A DNA stretch of 64,000 nucleotides, taken from contig CM040424.1 in NCBI GenBank assembly GCA_022702705.1, positions 75,829,452-75,893,451 on the forward strand. Direction: 5' to 3'. The first letter of the stretch is position 1; each line of letters begins with the position of its first letter. Below are positions 59,101 through 63,942 of the stretch, piece by piece. The notes under the pieces were generated by a model, which worked only from the letters and a program-made list of their open reading frames with translations, did no database searches and was not told where the DNA came from. The translations under genes and the position numbers were made by a program. This DNA is from Papilionanthe hookeriana x Papilionanthe teres. Taxonomy: Eukaryota; Streptophyta; Magnoliopsida; Asparagales; Orchidaceae.

Positions 59101-61749
59101 ACTGGTCGTCGGTCACCATCGTCAACATTCACCACCTCCGACCACTAGCCCTGATGTCCTCCTCAACCAGCCACCACCGTCTCCTCCGCCTACAGCCGCC
59201 ACCGCTACCGCCATTAATCTATGAAATATCTCACATATTTTGAATACATTATTTTCAGTTTATTTCAAATCAAACAAAAAAGAATATGAAGTCGTATGTT
59301 TGTTACTTCAAAGCTAACAAATCTAAAATGTTTCAAATATAACACATTACTTCCGCATTGTATTGATTTTACACTTACTTTTTCATCCGACCAAACAGCC
59401 CCTAAAGAGAACTAATTCCAAGAAAGTTAAATGTTAAGGGAGCTCAAACTTCTAGAAAATGTCAATTAAGATTCTTATTCTATATTCTACAAACTAACTC
59501 CCCTTCATTTTATTCGGTCCAAGCAACATACCTAGTTGAAATTCCATGATCCAATAAGTAAGTTGAACAACACTCATCCCATCCCAAATTTAAAAATATT
59601 TAACATTCAATACACATTCCCATAAAATCACTAGTTTTGGATTAGAAGCTCACCAAGCTATATATTTTAAACACCAAACTATGGGTATGGTTCTGCACTA
59701 CAAAAAAGCTAAATACAACCATAACTTCATTTGGCTTATTATATAAATAACCACAAACTTTGACAACAATTTTTTTTTCCCCTTTATGGCAAAACCAGTG
59801 AGGAACTAGGGAACCTATTTGTGGGTCCTTCTTAACCACTATTTAACAAAAACAATTTCAAAATTCAAAACTATAAATTGACATAGTTGAAATAGTTAGA
59901 GCAAATTATGTCAAAAAACATCCTCATATTATCAAATGACAGCTAGGACCCATCACTAATAATAAGAAACTAATAAAGGCATCAAACTAAATAGCTATTC
60001 CTTGTTTATTTATTTTTAAAGCTTCTTTTTTCTATGTTAGGGAAGAAGTTGTGAGTATATAAAAATGGAGTGGTGTTTTGGATTCAGAGAGATCAAAATT
60101 GGGTGATAAAATGTGAAGGATAAAGTGGAAAGCATAACTAGCTCATAATCATAAGTCGGGTTCAATAAATGTGATTTTTTCAGAGAAGGTTAAAGTAGAA
60201 GGCAATGTCAAAGATACAATTATCGTAGCAAGAAATTTAAGATTGCCATATAGCCCTTGCTTCTCTCAATACTCCAATATTCTAACAAAACTCACCTGTC
60301 TCATTGAAACGGAAGTCGTCTCGCAGGGGAGCCCTGCTATAGTGCTGCATGAGATTGCGTCTGAACCTGTCCAGGAGGGTTGGTCTACACTTCCTTTACA
60401 TGGATTTATCTCCTATTTAGAGTAAGGTTCACTCCTATCTACCGTAAGTCCATAAATATATTGTGTTCATTTTTTAAGTCAGTTTTTGTTCTATTTTCTG
60501 GTAGGACAGCCGTCAGCATCTCTAATTTTCACTATTAGGGTTGTATCCAAATGAGAGAATGTGCTTCAGCTGTAACTCATCATGAGGTGGTATTTATCTA
60601 CCGTTCTCTGTTTTCCACAACCTCCCCTCAGGTACTGACCTCGCCGAAGTTGTTGTTGCCAATCGGAAAGCTCTTTATTGTTTTCTTGGAGCTGCTCTTC
60701 ACTTCTCTCCACCTCCCACTTGTTGTCAGCCTACAGCCGGCCCTTCCAACAATAGCCCTTGCTGCCATGAGCCTCCCACAGCCCTCACCTCACTCTATCG
60801 CAACCTCCCTGCTGCAGTCACCACCCCACAACCTTGTTACCGCCCACTTCCAGCCACTGACAGCCCCTGTTGCCTTCCCTGTCGCAGCTGCTGCCTTCCA
60901 CTGTTGCCTCTCAACCATCCCACCCACCATACTTCCTATTTTTCGTAAACCGTAGCACCACCACCCTCGACCTAAGCCCTAGTTAAGTTTAAGTCATATT
61001 TTTTGTCATTTTCTATTTTCGAGTGTCTTTGACTGTAATCCCTATTTATTTTTTCAGTAATAAAAGTTGCATTCGTTGTCCTTTGGGTTAACTCCGGTAA
61101 CACGCGTTTGACTTGAATATCCTTGAAAGTTTTGCTGTGTTGGAATTGAAGATATTCAAACGCAACAGTACATTCCAAAAGAAAGATTGCCAATAACAAA
61201 AATAAATATCAGGAATGATAAAAAAAAAATGCAAGAAGACTCAAACCCTAAAACAGCAGAAAATCTATCAAAAATAATAATACAAACCATGGACTAGCTT
61301 TTTTGGCAAGTAATAAAAGCATGTCAATGTAGTTAAATGTGTAGAAAGAATGCTTCAAAATTATCCAATAAAATGTTTGCATCAAGAAGATAGTGAAGGG
61401 CATTAAGAAATATAAAGGTAATTTAAAACAAATTAACTTTGCCATGTATATCCTCCAAGAATGATGAGAAAAAAATGAAAGGTCAGTGGCTCAGGCAATT
61501 GTAACCTCATTAGAAACTTCCCAGGTTATCAACATTAATCAGCAATCTTAAACTCATATGAGACCATAATGATACTCGATTCACTAAGCAAATAATAATA
61601 TATTAACAGTTTGGTAATCATGGAAGAGAACCTATTTTTATTGAGGTCACACGAAGCCCGCATGCTTTGAGCACGACGCCAATGCTGCTTGCTGTTACAC
61701 CCTTCCCTAAACCGCTTACCACTCCACCAGTCACCAGCACATACTTCAT
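19917..61749 (-). CDS. CTPS: CTP synthase (glutamine-hydrolysing), 22 coding exons, whole-gene span
   Basis: CTP synthase makes CTP from UTP, ATP and glutamine in the cytosol, the last step of de novo pyrimidine nucleotide synthesis. Coding exons, 5' to 3' on the minus strand: 61749-61632, 57086-57007, 56787-56701, 56371-56321, 56221-56104, 55994-55938, 42678-42614, 42108-42025, 40450-40400, 40326-40264, 40169-40123, 40009-39940, 39860-39798, 36120-36031, 35927-35889, 35590-35441, 35369-35292, 35221-35136, 28014-27966, 26064-25984, 20606-20513, 19969-19917. They total 1674 nt, 557 codons plus stop, with all phases consistent. The synthetase domain has the GGVVSGLGKG nucleotide loop (Lys16), Asp70 in DLDLG and Glu146 in IELGGTVGDIE. 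The glutaminase domain has PGGFG, GICLGMQ (nucleophile Cys398) and FHPEF (His525, Glu527). Introns 3 and 11 use GC donors. The family is certain from these motifs; the start codon and the extreme C-terminus are the uncertain parts. Confidence 0.93.
20055..20216. repeat. Foldback MITE copy A6 (left part, truncated by A7)
   Basis: Begins GGCATTTACATAAATACCAC and is cut off exactly where copy A7 starts. Both lie in the 543-nt CTPS intron 21. Confidence 0.6.
20217..20472. repeat. Foldback MITE copy A7 (well-preserved reference copy)
   Basis: 256 bp, running from GGAAGATTTAC to its reverse complement GTAAATCTTCC. Arms of about 60-70 bp (ACATACATACCGCTCAATTC, then CTAATAACTAAAC, against the returning GTTTGGGTGTTAG and GTAAATACATAGGAATTATG) can fold into a near-complete hairpin. 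The middle has AAAAGATGTATTTCAC and TAGTGGTTGTTTTGATGTGA. No coding capacity. Other copies begin GGGGCATTTAC, suggesting two terminal variants. Confidence 0.8.
20513..20606 (-). CDS. CTPS: CTPS coding exon 21, rest of the catalytic triad
   Basis: Residues 510-540 plus one base. It contains GVQFHPEFKSRPGKP with triad residues His525 and Glu527. Acceptor AAACAG, donor TTAG|GTAACG. Confidence 0.95.
20668..20770 (+). repeat. 5' LTR of the Copia element
   Basis: Begins TGTTGAGATT and ends TTTCGCA. It shares TTATTTGTAAATGTTGCAA and a CTATATAAG box with the 3' LTR, but lacks about 26 nt present there. The two LTRs differ at many sites, so the insertion is old. Confidence 0.8.
20782..20794 (+). other. 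Copia primer-binding site
   Basis: TTGGTATGAGAGC follows the 5' LTR by about a dozen bases. It differs at one position from TGGTATCAGAGC, the complement of initiator tRNA-Met used by most plant Copia elements. Confidence 0.8.
21430..22000 (+). pseudogene. Copia gag remnant
   Basis: Frames with YLSWSRRIETTL, then IQTKLKSIYAGAENHMRVFQ and a conserved SIHEYSIDVERLWRDLDHF stretch, as in Copia capsid proteins of the UBN2/Retrotran_gag type. Several stops and frame changes interrupt it, so no intact gag is made. Confidence 0.75.
22064..22106 (+). pseudogene. Gag zinc knuckle, mutated
   Basis: Reads CYSRGEVGHLSRAC. This is a CX2CX4HX4C knuckle in which the second Cys is Arg (CGT, one step from TGT), followed by a KPPKKRK basic run. 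Confidence 0.75.
22880..23560 (+). pseudogene. Copia integrase remnant
   Basis: One frame, broken by two in-frame stops (near 23208 and 23250), holds the integrase core: YSDVW (first Asp), DYRYFVTFIDFFSRVTWIY, LRSDNG (second Asp) and NEVAKRKNRHLLK. The last motif is normally G-x-AERK. Its catalytic Glu is Lys here, so the enzyme would be dead even without the stops. Confidence 0.85.
24256..24900 (+). pseudogene. Copia reverse transcriptase remnant
   Basis: ERYKARLVAKRYGQVYDIDY and EKFAPVVKMSTVRTLASLA match the start of the RVT_2 domain, followed by LDVKNVFLHGEL. Near 24780 the YVDD active-site box is broken by an apparent extra base (GTGGGATGAC). Stops are frequent. Confidence 0.85.
24975..25680 (+). 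pseudogene. Copia RNase H and tether remnant
   Basis: Contains YQRLVGCIIYLCHTRPDISF, then DSDLASCADDRRSTT, NLVSWKSEKQ and VARSTAKAE, the usual Copia RNase H sequence. Further on is RTKHVEIDRFFIKEK. Several stops interrupt it. Confidence 0.85.
25711..25725 (+). other. Polypurine tract before the 3' LTR
   Basis: CATCTTGAGGGGGAG lies immediately before the TGTTGAG start of the LTR. This is the standard plus-strand primer context of plant Copia elements. Confidence 0.85.
25726..25857 (+). repeat. 3' LTR of the Copia element
   Basis: Starts TGTTGAGATTTG and ends TTTTAGCA. It contains a CTATATAAG TATA-like box and is 132 nt, against 103 nt for the 5' LTR. Confidence 0.8.
25984..26064 (-). CDS. 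CTPS: CTPS coding exon 20
   Basis: Residues 483-509: VNPDMVGKLENAGLKFVG to GKRME. Acceptor CTCCAG, donor GAG|GTAACA. It is followed by the Copia-bearing intron 20. Confidence 0.94.
26157..26408. repeat. Foldback MITE copy A8
   Basis: GGAAAATTTACATACACGCC to GTATATATGTAAATGCC. It lies in CTPS intron 19, about 90 bp from the acceptor of exon 20. Confidence 0.75.
27966..28014 (-). CDS. CTPS: CTPS coding exon 19 (49 nt)
   Basis: One base plus residues 467-482 (YGNSSFVDERHRHRYE), the conserved ERHRHRYE motif. Acceptor TTTGTAG, donor GAG|GTTAGT. Confidence 0.93.
28119..28343. repeat. Foldback MITE copy A9
   Basis: Arms ACCACACAATTCTTGTGTAT and GTAAATACATAGGAATTAGA; ends in TTAAATGCCCC. It lies about 105 bp from the acceptor of CTPS exon 19. 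Confidence 0.75.
28419..28580 (+). pseudogene. LINE reverse transcriptase scrap
   Basis: About 50 codons, MPKEWRKSILVPTLRNKGDA and CASYRGIKLM, then LKLLKRVIEHWLRR. This matches the start of the RT domain of plant LINEs (the W-x-x-S-x-L-V-P, K-G-D and Y-R-G-I blocks). Nothing before or after continues it. It lies in CTPS intron 18, antisense to the gene. Confidence 0.75.
28648..28686. repeat. TA microsatellite
   Basis: About 19 TA units next to the LINE scrap in CTPS intron 18. Confidence 0.95.
28705..29610. repeat. Four-copy repeat B, copy 3 (inverted)
   Basis: Begins ATGAGAATGGACGAATCTCA and contains GTTCTGGTCTGCGAACC and GCGGACTACCTCAAAATCAT, the reverse complements of landmarks in copy 2. 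In CTPS intron 18. Confidence 0.75.
29636..30905. mobile_element. Possible DNA transposon derivative with hairpin ends
   Basis: The left side (GGTACGTTTGGAGGCAATGC, then CGAACTTATCCGGATAAGTT) and the right side (AACGCATGAGACAAACGGTG, then a GCGGCGGCGTTT / AAACTCCGCCGC hairpin, TTATAAGCTACCCC) look like inverted, hairpin-rich termini about 1.27 kb apart. The interior (30430-30790) is GC-rich with long but compositional open frames. No transposase seen. Borders are tentative. Confidence 0.4.
31430..33650 (-). repeat. Non-coding LTR-type block C, minus orientation
   Basis: No ORF of substance; GAGCC, CCAAAA and GGCTAAAACC motifs repeat throughout. Read on the minus strand it resembles 50.0-51.8 kb (GGCTCGGTTTTGGCTTG-type words, and a GGGTCGATCC landmark). 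It is probably the leader or LTR of a non-autonomous retroelement, in CTPS intron 18. Confidence 0.45.
32540..32850. repeat. 68-bp tandem repeat, about four units
   Basis: GGCTGCAGCAAGTGCCAAAA-type starts recur at 32593, 32661, 32729 and 32797, with GAGCCATATCAAGT and ACAAGGCTAAAAC in each unit. It is embedded in a wider GAGCC/CCAAAA-rich region (31.9-33.6 kb). Confidence 0.88.
34715..35105. repeat. GAGCTCAAGC-rich dispersed repeat, copy 1
   Basis: Carries GGCTCAAGCTGAACTCGATA, a gene-free AT-rich middle, and GCTTGAGCTCGAGCTCTTAT. A second copy in related form is at 44826-45030. Type unknown; such AGCTCGAGCT repeats are common in plant introns. Confidence 0.45.
35136..35221 (-). CDS. CTPS: CTPS coding exon 18
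   Basis: Residues 438-465 plus two bases: GSRTHMGSTMRLGSRRTFF to SSK. Acceptor AATGTAG. The donor is AAGCT|GTATGT. Reading through it gives a stop six codons later, and only this donor restores the KLYGN sequence with exon 19, 7.1 kb away. Confidence 0.92.
35292..35369 (-). CDS. CTPS: CTPS coding exon 17
   Basis: Residues 412-437: VLGMEKANSEEFDP, then PVVIFMPE. Acceptor TTTATAG, donor GAG|GTATAT. The flanking introns are only 70-71 nt. Confidence 0.93.
35441..35590 (-). CDS. CTPS: CTPS coding exon 16, glutaminase nucleophile
   Basis: Residues 362-411. It contains LVPGGFGDRG (oxyanion-hole loop), ARYARENNIPYLG and GICLGMQ with the catalytic Cys398, which forms the glutamyl thioester. Acceptor TTACCAG, donor TCT|GTATGT. 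Confidence 0.95.
35889..35927 (-). CDS. CTPS: CTPS coding exon 15 (39 nt)
   Basis: Residues 349-361 (APQAHDTTWEALR). Acceptor AATTTAG, donor AGA|GTAAGA. Very short, but phase 0 on both sides and aligned with the W-x-x-L stretch before the glutaminase core. Confidence 0.88.
36031..36120 (-). CDS. CTPS: CTPS coding exon 14
   Basis: Residues 319-348, ALLHACVACSLRPSVQWI followed by the acidic SDLEEE run. Acceptor TGGCAG, donor TTG|GTATTT. Intron 13 upstream is 3.7 kb and contains Copia remains. Confidence 0.92.
36240..37384 (+). repeat. Copia-type LTR with primer-binding site
   Basis: A pyrimidine- and CCAGC-rich block followed by a Copia-like 3' part (CTCTGGTATCA) and a primer-binding site TAGTATCAGAGC at 37373-37384. 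It resembles blocks at 53760-54500 (opposite strand) and 60540-61100, all with CTGTAACT and ACATTTAT landmarks. A degenerate repeat of about 58 bp with AAATCTGATTTT cores lies at 36380-36540. Edges are approximate. Confidence 0.6.
37819..38037 (-). pseudogene. Copia RT start fragment in CTPS intron 13
   Basis: Contains ALSHSGRRASMLDEMNVL, then TWELVELPFDKWVFA and DGYVARLNA. This is the N-terminal edge of a Copia RVT_2 domain. The downstream part (to about 37530) decays into stops, and upstream sequence to about 38300 is Pro-rich on this strand. It is an isolated fragment of an element different from the one in intron 20. Confidence 0.75.
38300..39797. other. Rest of CTPS intron 13, no gene recognised
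   Basis: AT-rich sequence to the right of the Copia scrap. The 142-codon plus-strand frame at 39074-39502 has no domain, with Leu/Phe/Ser-rich composition expected from chance reading. Confidence 0.5.
39798..39860 (-). CDS. CTPS: CTPS coding exon 13
   Basis: Residues 298-318 (IKIAMVGKYTGLKDSYLSVV, then K), the first beta strand of the glutamine amidotransferase domain. Acceptor TACATAG, donor AAG|GTACGG. Confidence 0.93.
39940..40009 (-). CDS. CTPS: CTPS coding exon 12
   Basis: Residues 274-297, including APDLQNWTNMAESYGNL, the linker towards the glutaminase domain. Acceptor GCTTCAG, donor TCT|GTAAGT. Confidence 0.92.
40123..40169 (-). CDS. CTPS: CTPS coding exon 11 (followed by a GC donor)
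   Basis: Residues 259-273 plus two bases (KQNAHKAILKQLNHL). Acceptor TATCTAG. The donor is CTCAG|GCAAGG, the second GC-AG intron in this gene. Joining to exon 12 at this site restores the frame. Confidence 0.9.
40264..40326 (-). CDS. CTPS: CTPS coding exon 10
   Basis: Residues 238-258 (VSNILNIHDVPNIWHVPVIL, then R). Acceptor TTGTTAG, donor CGG|GTGAGT. The VPNIWHVP stretch is typical of plant CTP synthases. Confidence 0.92.
40400..40450 (-). CDS. CTPS: CTPS coding exon 9
   Basis: Residues 221-237 (PLTEGTKEKLSQFCHVP). Acceptor TTTTTCAG, donor CCG|GTGAGC. Confidence 0.92.
40800..41618. other. Part of CTPS intron 8, possible LTR fragment
   Basis: 40815-41060 has a GTGTCACACCCC start and GAACCCTCTTTAAGAGTCGG, a style common in plant LTR ends. 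The remainder is AT-rich. No coding signal. Confidence 0.35.
41619..41784 (-). mobile_element. SINE-like copy 2
   Basis: On the minus strand: GTATTGGTTGAGCAGCTCTG, then CCTCAGGTCATCGGCTCAAA (box B-like), ending in CCATTCTTTTTAG. Same layout and shared CCTCAGGTCA and ATTCTTTTT with copy 1. It lies in CTPS intron 8, bounded by a TA repeat and MITE A10. Confidence 0.5.
41803..41987. repeat. Foldback MITE copy A10 (left arm partly deleted)
   Basis: Starts AGAAGATTTAC and ends GGTGGTATGTATGTAAACGG. It lies less than 40 bp downstream of the exon 8 donor, in CTPS intron 8. Confidence 0.7.
42025..42108 (-). CDS. CTPS: CTPS coding exon 8
   Basis: Residues 193-220, beginning KTKPTQHSVRELRALGL, a UTP/CTP-site segment conserved in the family. 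Acceptor TTTCTAG, donor CAG|GTAAAA. Confidence 0.93.
42338..42587. repeat. Foldback MITE copy A11
   Basis: GGAAAATTTATACACGTACC to GTGTGGTATGTATGTAATTA and CCCC. It lies 26 bp from the donor of exon 7 and forms half of the 505-nt intron 7. Confidence 0.78.
42614..42678 (-). CDS. CTPS: CTPS coding exon 7
   Basis: Residues 171-192 (GKENFCLVHVSLVPVLGAVG, then EQ). Acceptor GTATTAG, donor CAG|GTGAGA. The frame joins exon 6 exactly across 13.3 kb, which supports one continuous gene. Confidence 0.92.
44826..45030. repeat. GAGCTCAAGC-rich dispersed repeat, copy 2
   Basis: ACTCAAGCTCAACTCAATAA, then GAGCTTGAGCTCAAATTAAA and TATCGAGCTCAAGTTCAAG, as in copy 1. In CTPS intron 6. Confidence 0.45.
45559..46464 (-). 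pseudogene. LINE ORF1 remnant (DUF4283 plus zinc knuckle)
   Basis: A frame of about 302 codons interrupted by two in-frame stops (near 46144 and 45847). It shows a DUF4283-type pattern (VLIGKFQFGHPKMDLVRKFF, then LLDDRHLLIRL) followed by IVLMWFKFLGLPLQLYH and DGVRVQVERDITLPD. It ends with a knuckle, CQHCKMFGHIMNTC (CX2CX4HX4C). This is ORF1 of plant L1-type LINEs. The GC-rich stretch up to 47061 probably is the element's 5' region; no ORF2 is visible downstream. It sits in CTPS intron 6, in sense orientation. Confidence 0.8.
46480..47061 (-). mobile_element. Probable 5' region of the LINE remnant
   Basis: CpG-rich on the minus strand and beginning near 47055 with an AGGGTTTCGCCGC-like start typical of plant LINE leaders. 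Its 149-codon open frame is Arg/Ser/Cys-rich without a domain, so I treat it as leader sequence. It is bounded on the right by a long TA repeat. Confidence 0.45.
47064..47121. repeat. TA microsatellite
   Basis: About 27 TA units at the 5' end of the LINE remnant. Confidence 0.95.
48700..49830 (+). repeat. GC-rich LTR-like block D, plus orientation
   Basis: Contains GATGCGTCCGGAACATCGAT (compare 6630-6665 on the other strand), a GC-rich GCGCGAGCAAGTTGC-type region at 49300-49610 and a CTATAAATGCC TATA-like box at 49640. This suggests the promoter part of an LTR. The 162-codon frame on the minus strand (48703-49191) has no domain I recognise. Confidence 0.5.
50000..51820 (+). repeat. Non-coding LTR-type block C, plus orientation
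   Basis: Words such as TTGTGGCTCGGTTTTGGC recur irregularly between 50.55 and 51.2 kb. It is the plus-strand relative of 31.9-33.6 kb. No gene recognised; in CTPS intron 6. Confidence 0.45.
51838..52062 (+). other. Unrecognised open frame preceded by an acceptor-like tract
   Basis: After a long T-run and GCAG, a 75-codon frame begins SDDVDDKSTPVVEWNDIPSY and runs to VSDPTPDEVIDSWTT. Its composition looks more protein-like than its surroundings. I do not recognise a family. It could be a captured exon or a coding scrap of a retroelement inside CTPS intron 6 (antisense to the gene). Confidence 0.3.
52800..53560. repeat. Four-copy repeat B, copy 4
   Basis: GTGGTGGGCAGCACGGTCAT, GGATTTCGAGGCTGTTCGCC, TCCGACATCCCCTAGC and AAATAGGGGAACTTGTCGGC in the same order as copy 2. 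In CTPS intron 6. Confidence 0.75.
53760..54500 (-). repeat. LTR block related to 36.2-37.4 kb, split by a short TIR element
   Basis: On the minus strand it has the CTGTAACTCGTCC, GACATTTAT and CCAGC-rich features seen at 36.65-37.1 kb. A 258-bp TIR element (53895-54152) is inserted within it. Its long open frame is low-complexity and I do not read it as a gene. Confidence 0.55.
53895..54152. mobile_element. Short TIR element, Mutator-like MITE (copy 2)
   Basis: 258 bp with ends GGAAAATATTTGCGTGCGTA and TACGTATGCAAATTTTTTCC. It shares the GTTACA-rich interior of copy 1. The flanks GCTGGCAGC and GTTGGCAAC fit a 9-bp target duplication with two transition changes. Subterminal GTACGCAGCGCTGCGTAC is a perfect palindrome. 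It is inserted in an LTR block. Confidence 0.78.
55646..55876. repeat. Foldback MITE copy A12
   Basis: AATTACATACAACCACTCAT to GTAGTATGCAAGTAAATGCC. It lies about 60 bp past the exon 6 donor, at the start of the giant intron 6. Confidence 0.75.
55938..55994 (-). CDS. CTPS: CTPS coding exon 6
   Basis: Residues 152-170 plus one base (GDIESMPFIEALRQLSFSL). Acceptor TTTCAAG, donor TTG|GTAAGC. It opens the 13.3-kb intron 6. Confidence 0.92.
56104..56221 (-). CDS. CTPS: CTPS coding exon 5
   Basis: Residues 113-151 plus one base: VVPHITDAI, then DVCVIELGGTV with the catalytic magnesium ligand Glu146. Acceptor ATCCTAG, donor GTAG|GTATGA. Confidence 0.93.
56321..56371 (-). CDS. CTPS: CTPS coding exon 4
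   Basis: Residues 96-112 (SVINKERRGDYLGKTVQ), 51 nt, phase 0 on both sides. Acceptor GTAACAG, donor CAG|GTATTT. Confidence 0.93.
56422..56657. repeat. Foldback MITE copy A13 inside the GC-AG intron 3
   Basis: GGGGCACTACACACGACTCA to TTGTATGTAAGTAAATCTTC. The asymmetric middle is inverted relative to A7. It occupies 236 of the 329 nt of CTPS intron 3. Confidence 0.78.
56701..56787 (-). CDS. CTPS: CTPS coding exon 3 (followed by a GC donor)
   Basis: Residues 67-95, from VDLDLGNYERF to TTGKIYQ, containing the magnesium-site Asp70. The acceptor is TTAACAG. The donor reads CAG|GCAAGT, a non-canonical GC splice site in the strong context usual for GC-AG introns. No GT alternative keeps the conserved KIYQ-SVI junction. 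Confidence 0.92.
57007..57086 (-). CDS. CTPS: CTPS coding exon 2
   Basis: Residues 40-66 (DPYLNTDAGTMSPFEHGEVF and on to DDGGE). Acceptor TTGCAG, donor GAG|GTTAAC. This is the conserved substrate-binding stretch following the P-loop. Intron 1 upstream is 4.5 kb. Confidence 0.93.
57087..61631 (-). other. CTPS intron 1
   Basis: 4545 nt, GT-AG. Mostly AT-rich DNA without recognisable elements. It has a CCACC-rich low-complexity patch (58985-59215) and the LTR relative at 60540-61100. Confidence 0.8.
60540..61100 (+). repeat. LTR block related to 36.2-37.4 kb
   Basis: Has CAGCTGTAACTCATCATGAG, a CCAGC/CACC-rich middle and an end with TTGGGTTAACTCCGGTAACA. It lies in CTPS intron 1. The open frame inside (60551-60955) is compositional, without a recognisable domain. 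Confidence 0.5.
61632..61749 (-). CDS. CTPS: CTPS coding exon 1
   Basis: Residues 1-39 plus one base. It begins MKYVLVTGG and carries the P-loop-like SGLGKG with the ATP-binding Lys16. The donor is ATAG|GTTCTC. I chose the ATG at 61749 because the family normally starts at MKY. The frame stays open upstream, with in-frame ATGs at 61797 and 61800, so a 17-residue extension is possible. Confidence 0.92.
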
Positions 61750-63385
61750 TTGTTTCTTTGTTTGTCCTGTCACCGATACTTGTGCATTAGTCGTCATCAT
61801 TTGAGAATATGTAGTGCTTCTTTTCCTAAAACCACCGCCGCCCACAGTTTTTACCACCACCACAAACTGTCTGATTTGAGTTGAATGCCACAGAAGAAAC
61901 AAGCTATTTCAAAACAAATTGTATTAATTTGGTTAAAAATATTTAGGAATATGGTGAAATCACTCCAACAACACAGTTATAGTCATTTACCTTTGTGAAT
62001 AACTGAATTTAGGGAGTGGGAAGGAAAAGGCTTCTCTTATTCCATTTTTTACAAGTAGTAGCGCCCCTTTGGAGAAGCCAAATCCACTGGATAGCATCTA
62101 AAAGCTAATATATAATAATGATGCTATGAGAAGGTCATTAAGAGCTCAACTTTTAATTTATTTAAATATAAAGATTAAGGCAATCAAGAATGGAAATTGA
62201 AGTAGCATTGGGGCAATGTCCAGGTTCACCCAAGTGAGTTGGCGTACTAACAAATCTTGCATCATTAAACATAAATAACATCAAAATATGTAAATACATA
62301 TATCACCATTAAACAAGAACAAAAATGCAGAAGAAAAAAGTACATTTTCTAATAATTATCCCGAAAAACGCAAACTCTACAATAATTCATTAAAAATCAT
62401 ATTTTCATGCTACACATTGCATTGCCTATTAAAATGCTGCATTCTAACCATCAATTGCAATCCTTGTCCAGAGGAGAACTACTTTGTACTTCATAATTCT
62501 TAATATAGCAGTATAGAACTCTTTAATGCAAGTCCAATGATATTGGACAACTTTAGCTCTTTGCATTTAAAAGTTTGAAGTGAAAACATATGATTATCTC
62601 GTAGTTTTCTAGAAACTCGGAAATGCATGACTACAGTTCTAGAAAATAGCAACATATTTCAGCTAAGAGTTACAGTATCGTCTAACATGAATATGCCAAA
62701 AACAGCAAAAAGATAGCAATTCATGTCCAATTCAGATTACATGATAGTATGAGGTTTTGAATATTCTTGTACAAATGTCATTGCTATGATTAATTTTCTT
62801 TATTGCAAACTATGCATTCACAATTAATGTAATTATTGAATTATCTTCTGGTTAAAGGCATGCGCTACCATATTTGAAAGGTATATTTATCCTTGGGGTT
62901 CTACTAAAAAAATACAATTCAGTTATTGCAATCAGATGATCCATCAATTCTTCTGAGATCAAAATACATACAAGCTGTGTGGTGTGTGTAAATTTCCAAA
63001 AATAATATCAATATAGTGCAAATATATATATATAATGCAGAAATTACAGCAAATTTCTTAAAGTTGACGCCAAATAGTTGGCATAAGGCATAAGGCCAAG
63101 GATGATGGTGATGAAAATTATTCAACACAGCTAACGATATTTGGAGGCCGATTGGATGCAAAAATTCTTAAACTTAGAACATCAAGAAACTACAGTCCTT
63201 AAAAAAACTACTACTCAACAATTTGCTTATCCAGCATCCCATTTTCCCTCATTTCAAACTTCAAGTTCCAAAAGTTAAGACCACGGCATTTTGCTCAGCA
63301 GCAGTCTATAACTGTTACCTCCATGTGAAGCAGAAGGCAGAACAGTGTAAACAGTAAAGTGTGAAGATAAGGGAGTGAAAGGCAC

Positions 63386-63560
63386 CTTCGCCGGAGCAGA
63401 GGAAGCCGTCAAAGCAGATTGAGGGCAGCGAGTTCTTGGAAGAAGACCTACCGCTTACACTGGTCTTTGCAGCGAAGCTAGCCGGAGAGGATAAACCTCT
63501 AACAGGAGCCAGGCCAGGAGAGGAGCCGCGCGGAGATAAATGACTCTTCCCCTACAGAGC
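63386..63560 (-). other. CTPS: Probable 5' UTR exon of CTPS
   Basis: This is a GC-rich, pyrimidine-rich block on the minus strand in otherwise AT-rich DNA. It lies 1.6 kb upstream of the first coding exon and ends in a plausible donor (CGAAG|GTGCCT at 63386/63385). Plausible acceptors before the coding exon lie at about 61905 (GAAATAG) and nearby. It reads like a plant leader rather than protein. The upstream edge is approximate and an alternative donor (AGT|GTAAGC) exists inside it. Inference only. Confidence 0.5.
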
Positions 63561-63673
63561 TACGGAGGAGTTGGCAGGAGTTTCTAATAATGCTAAAGGC
63601 AATACTGCGTTGTAGGTGGGGCCTAAGCTTTTAGGGCATTCAATTATTATTGCTCTCCATAAATTAATATTTG

Positions 63674-63915
63674 GGCATTTACATATAAATCACATAATTT
63701 TTATATTTTTATGCATCTAAAATTAAATTTTTTAATAATTATAAAAATAATATTAAATTTTTAAATCACATTAAAAATATCACTATTATTAATTTTTAAA
63801 AATAAAAGACATAAGTTTTAGGATAATTTAGATGCATAAAATAGTAATAAATACCAAAATTTGTGTGTGAGATATTTGAATACATTAAAATTATGTGGCG
63901 TGCATATTTATATAT
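63674..63915. repeat. Foldback MITE copy A14 upstream of CTPS
   Basis: GGGCATTTACATATAAATCA to TTAAAATTATGTGGCGTGCA. It lies about 110 bp upstream of the probable CTPS leader exon. Confidence 0.65.
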
Positions 63916-63942
63916 ATGGAAGATGTCACATAAAAAATAAGA

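Noticed and set aside
58959..59243. 94-codon His/Pro/Ser-rich frame
   Set aside because: Produced by a CCACC/CCGCC simple-sequence patch in intron 1.
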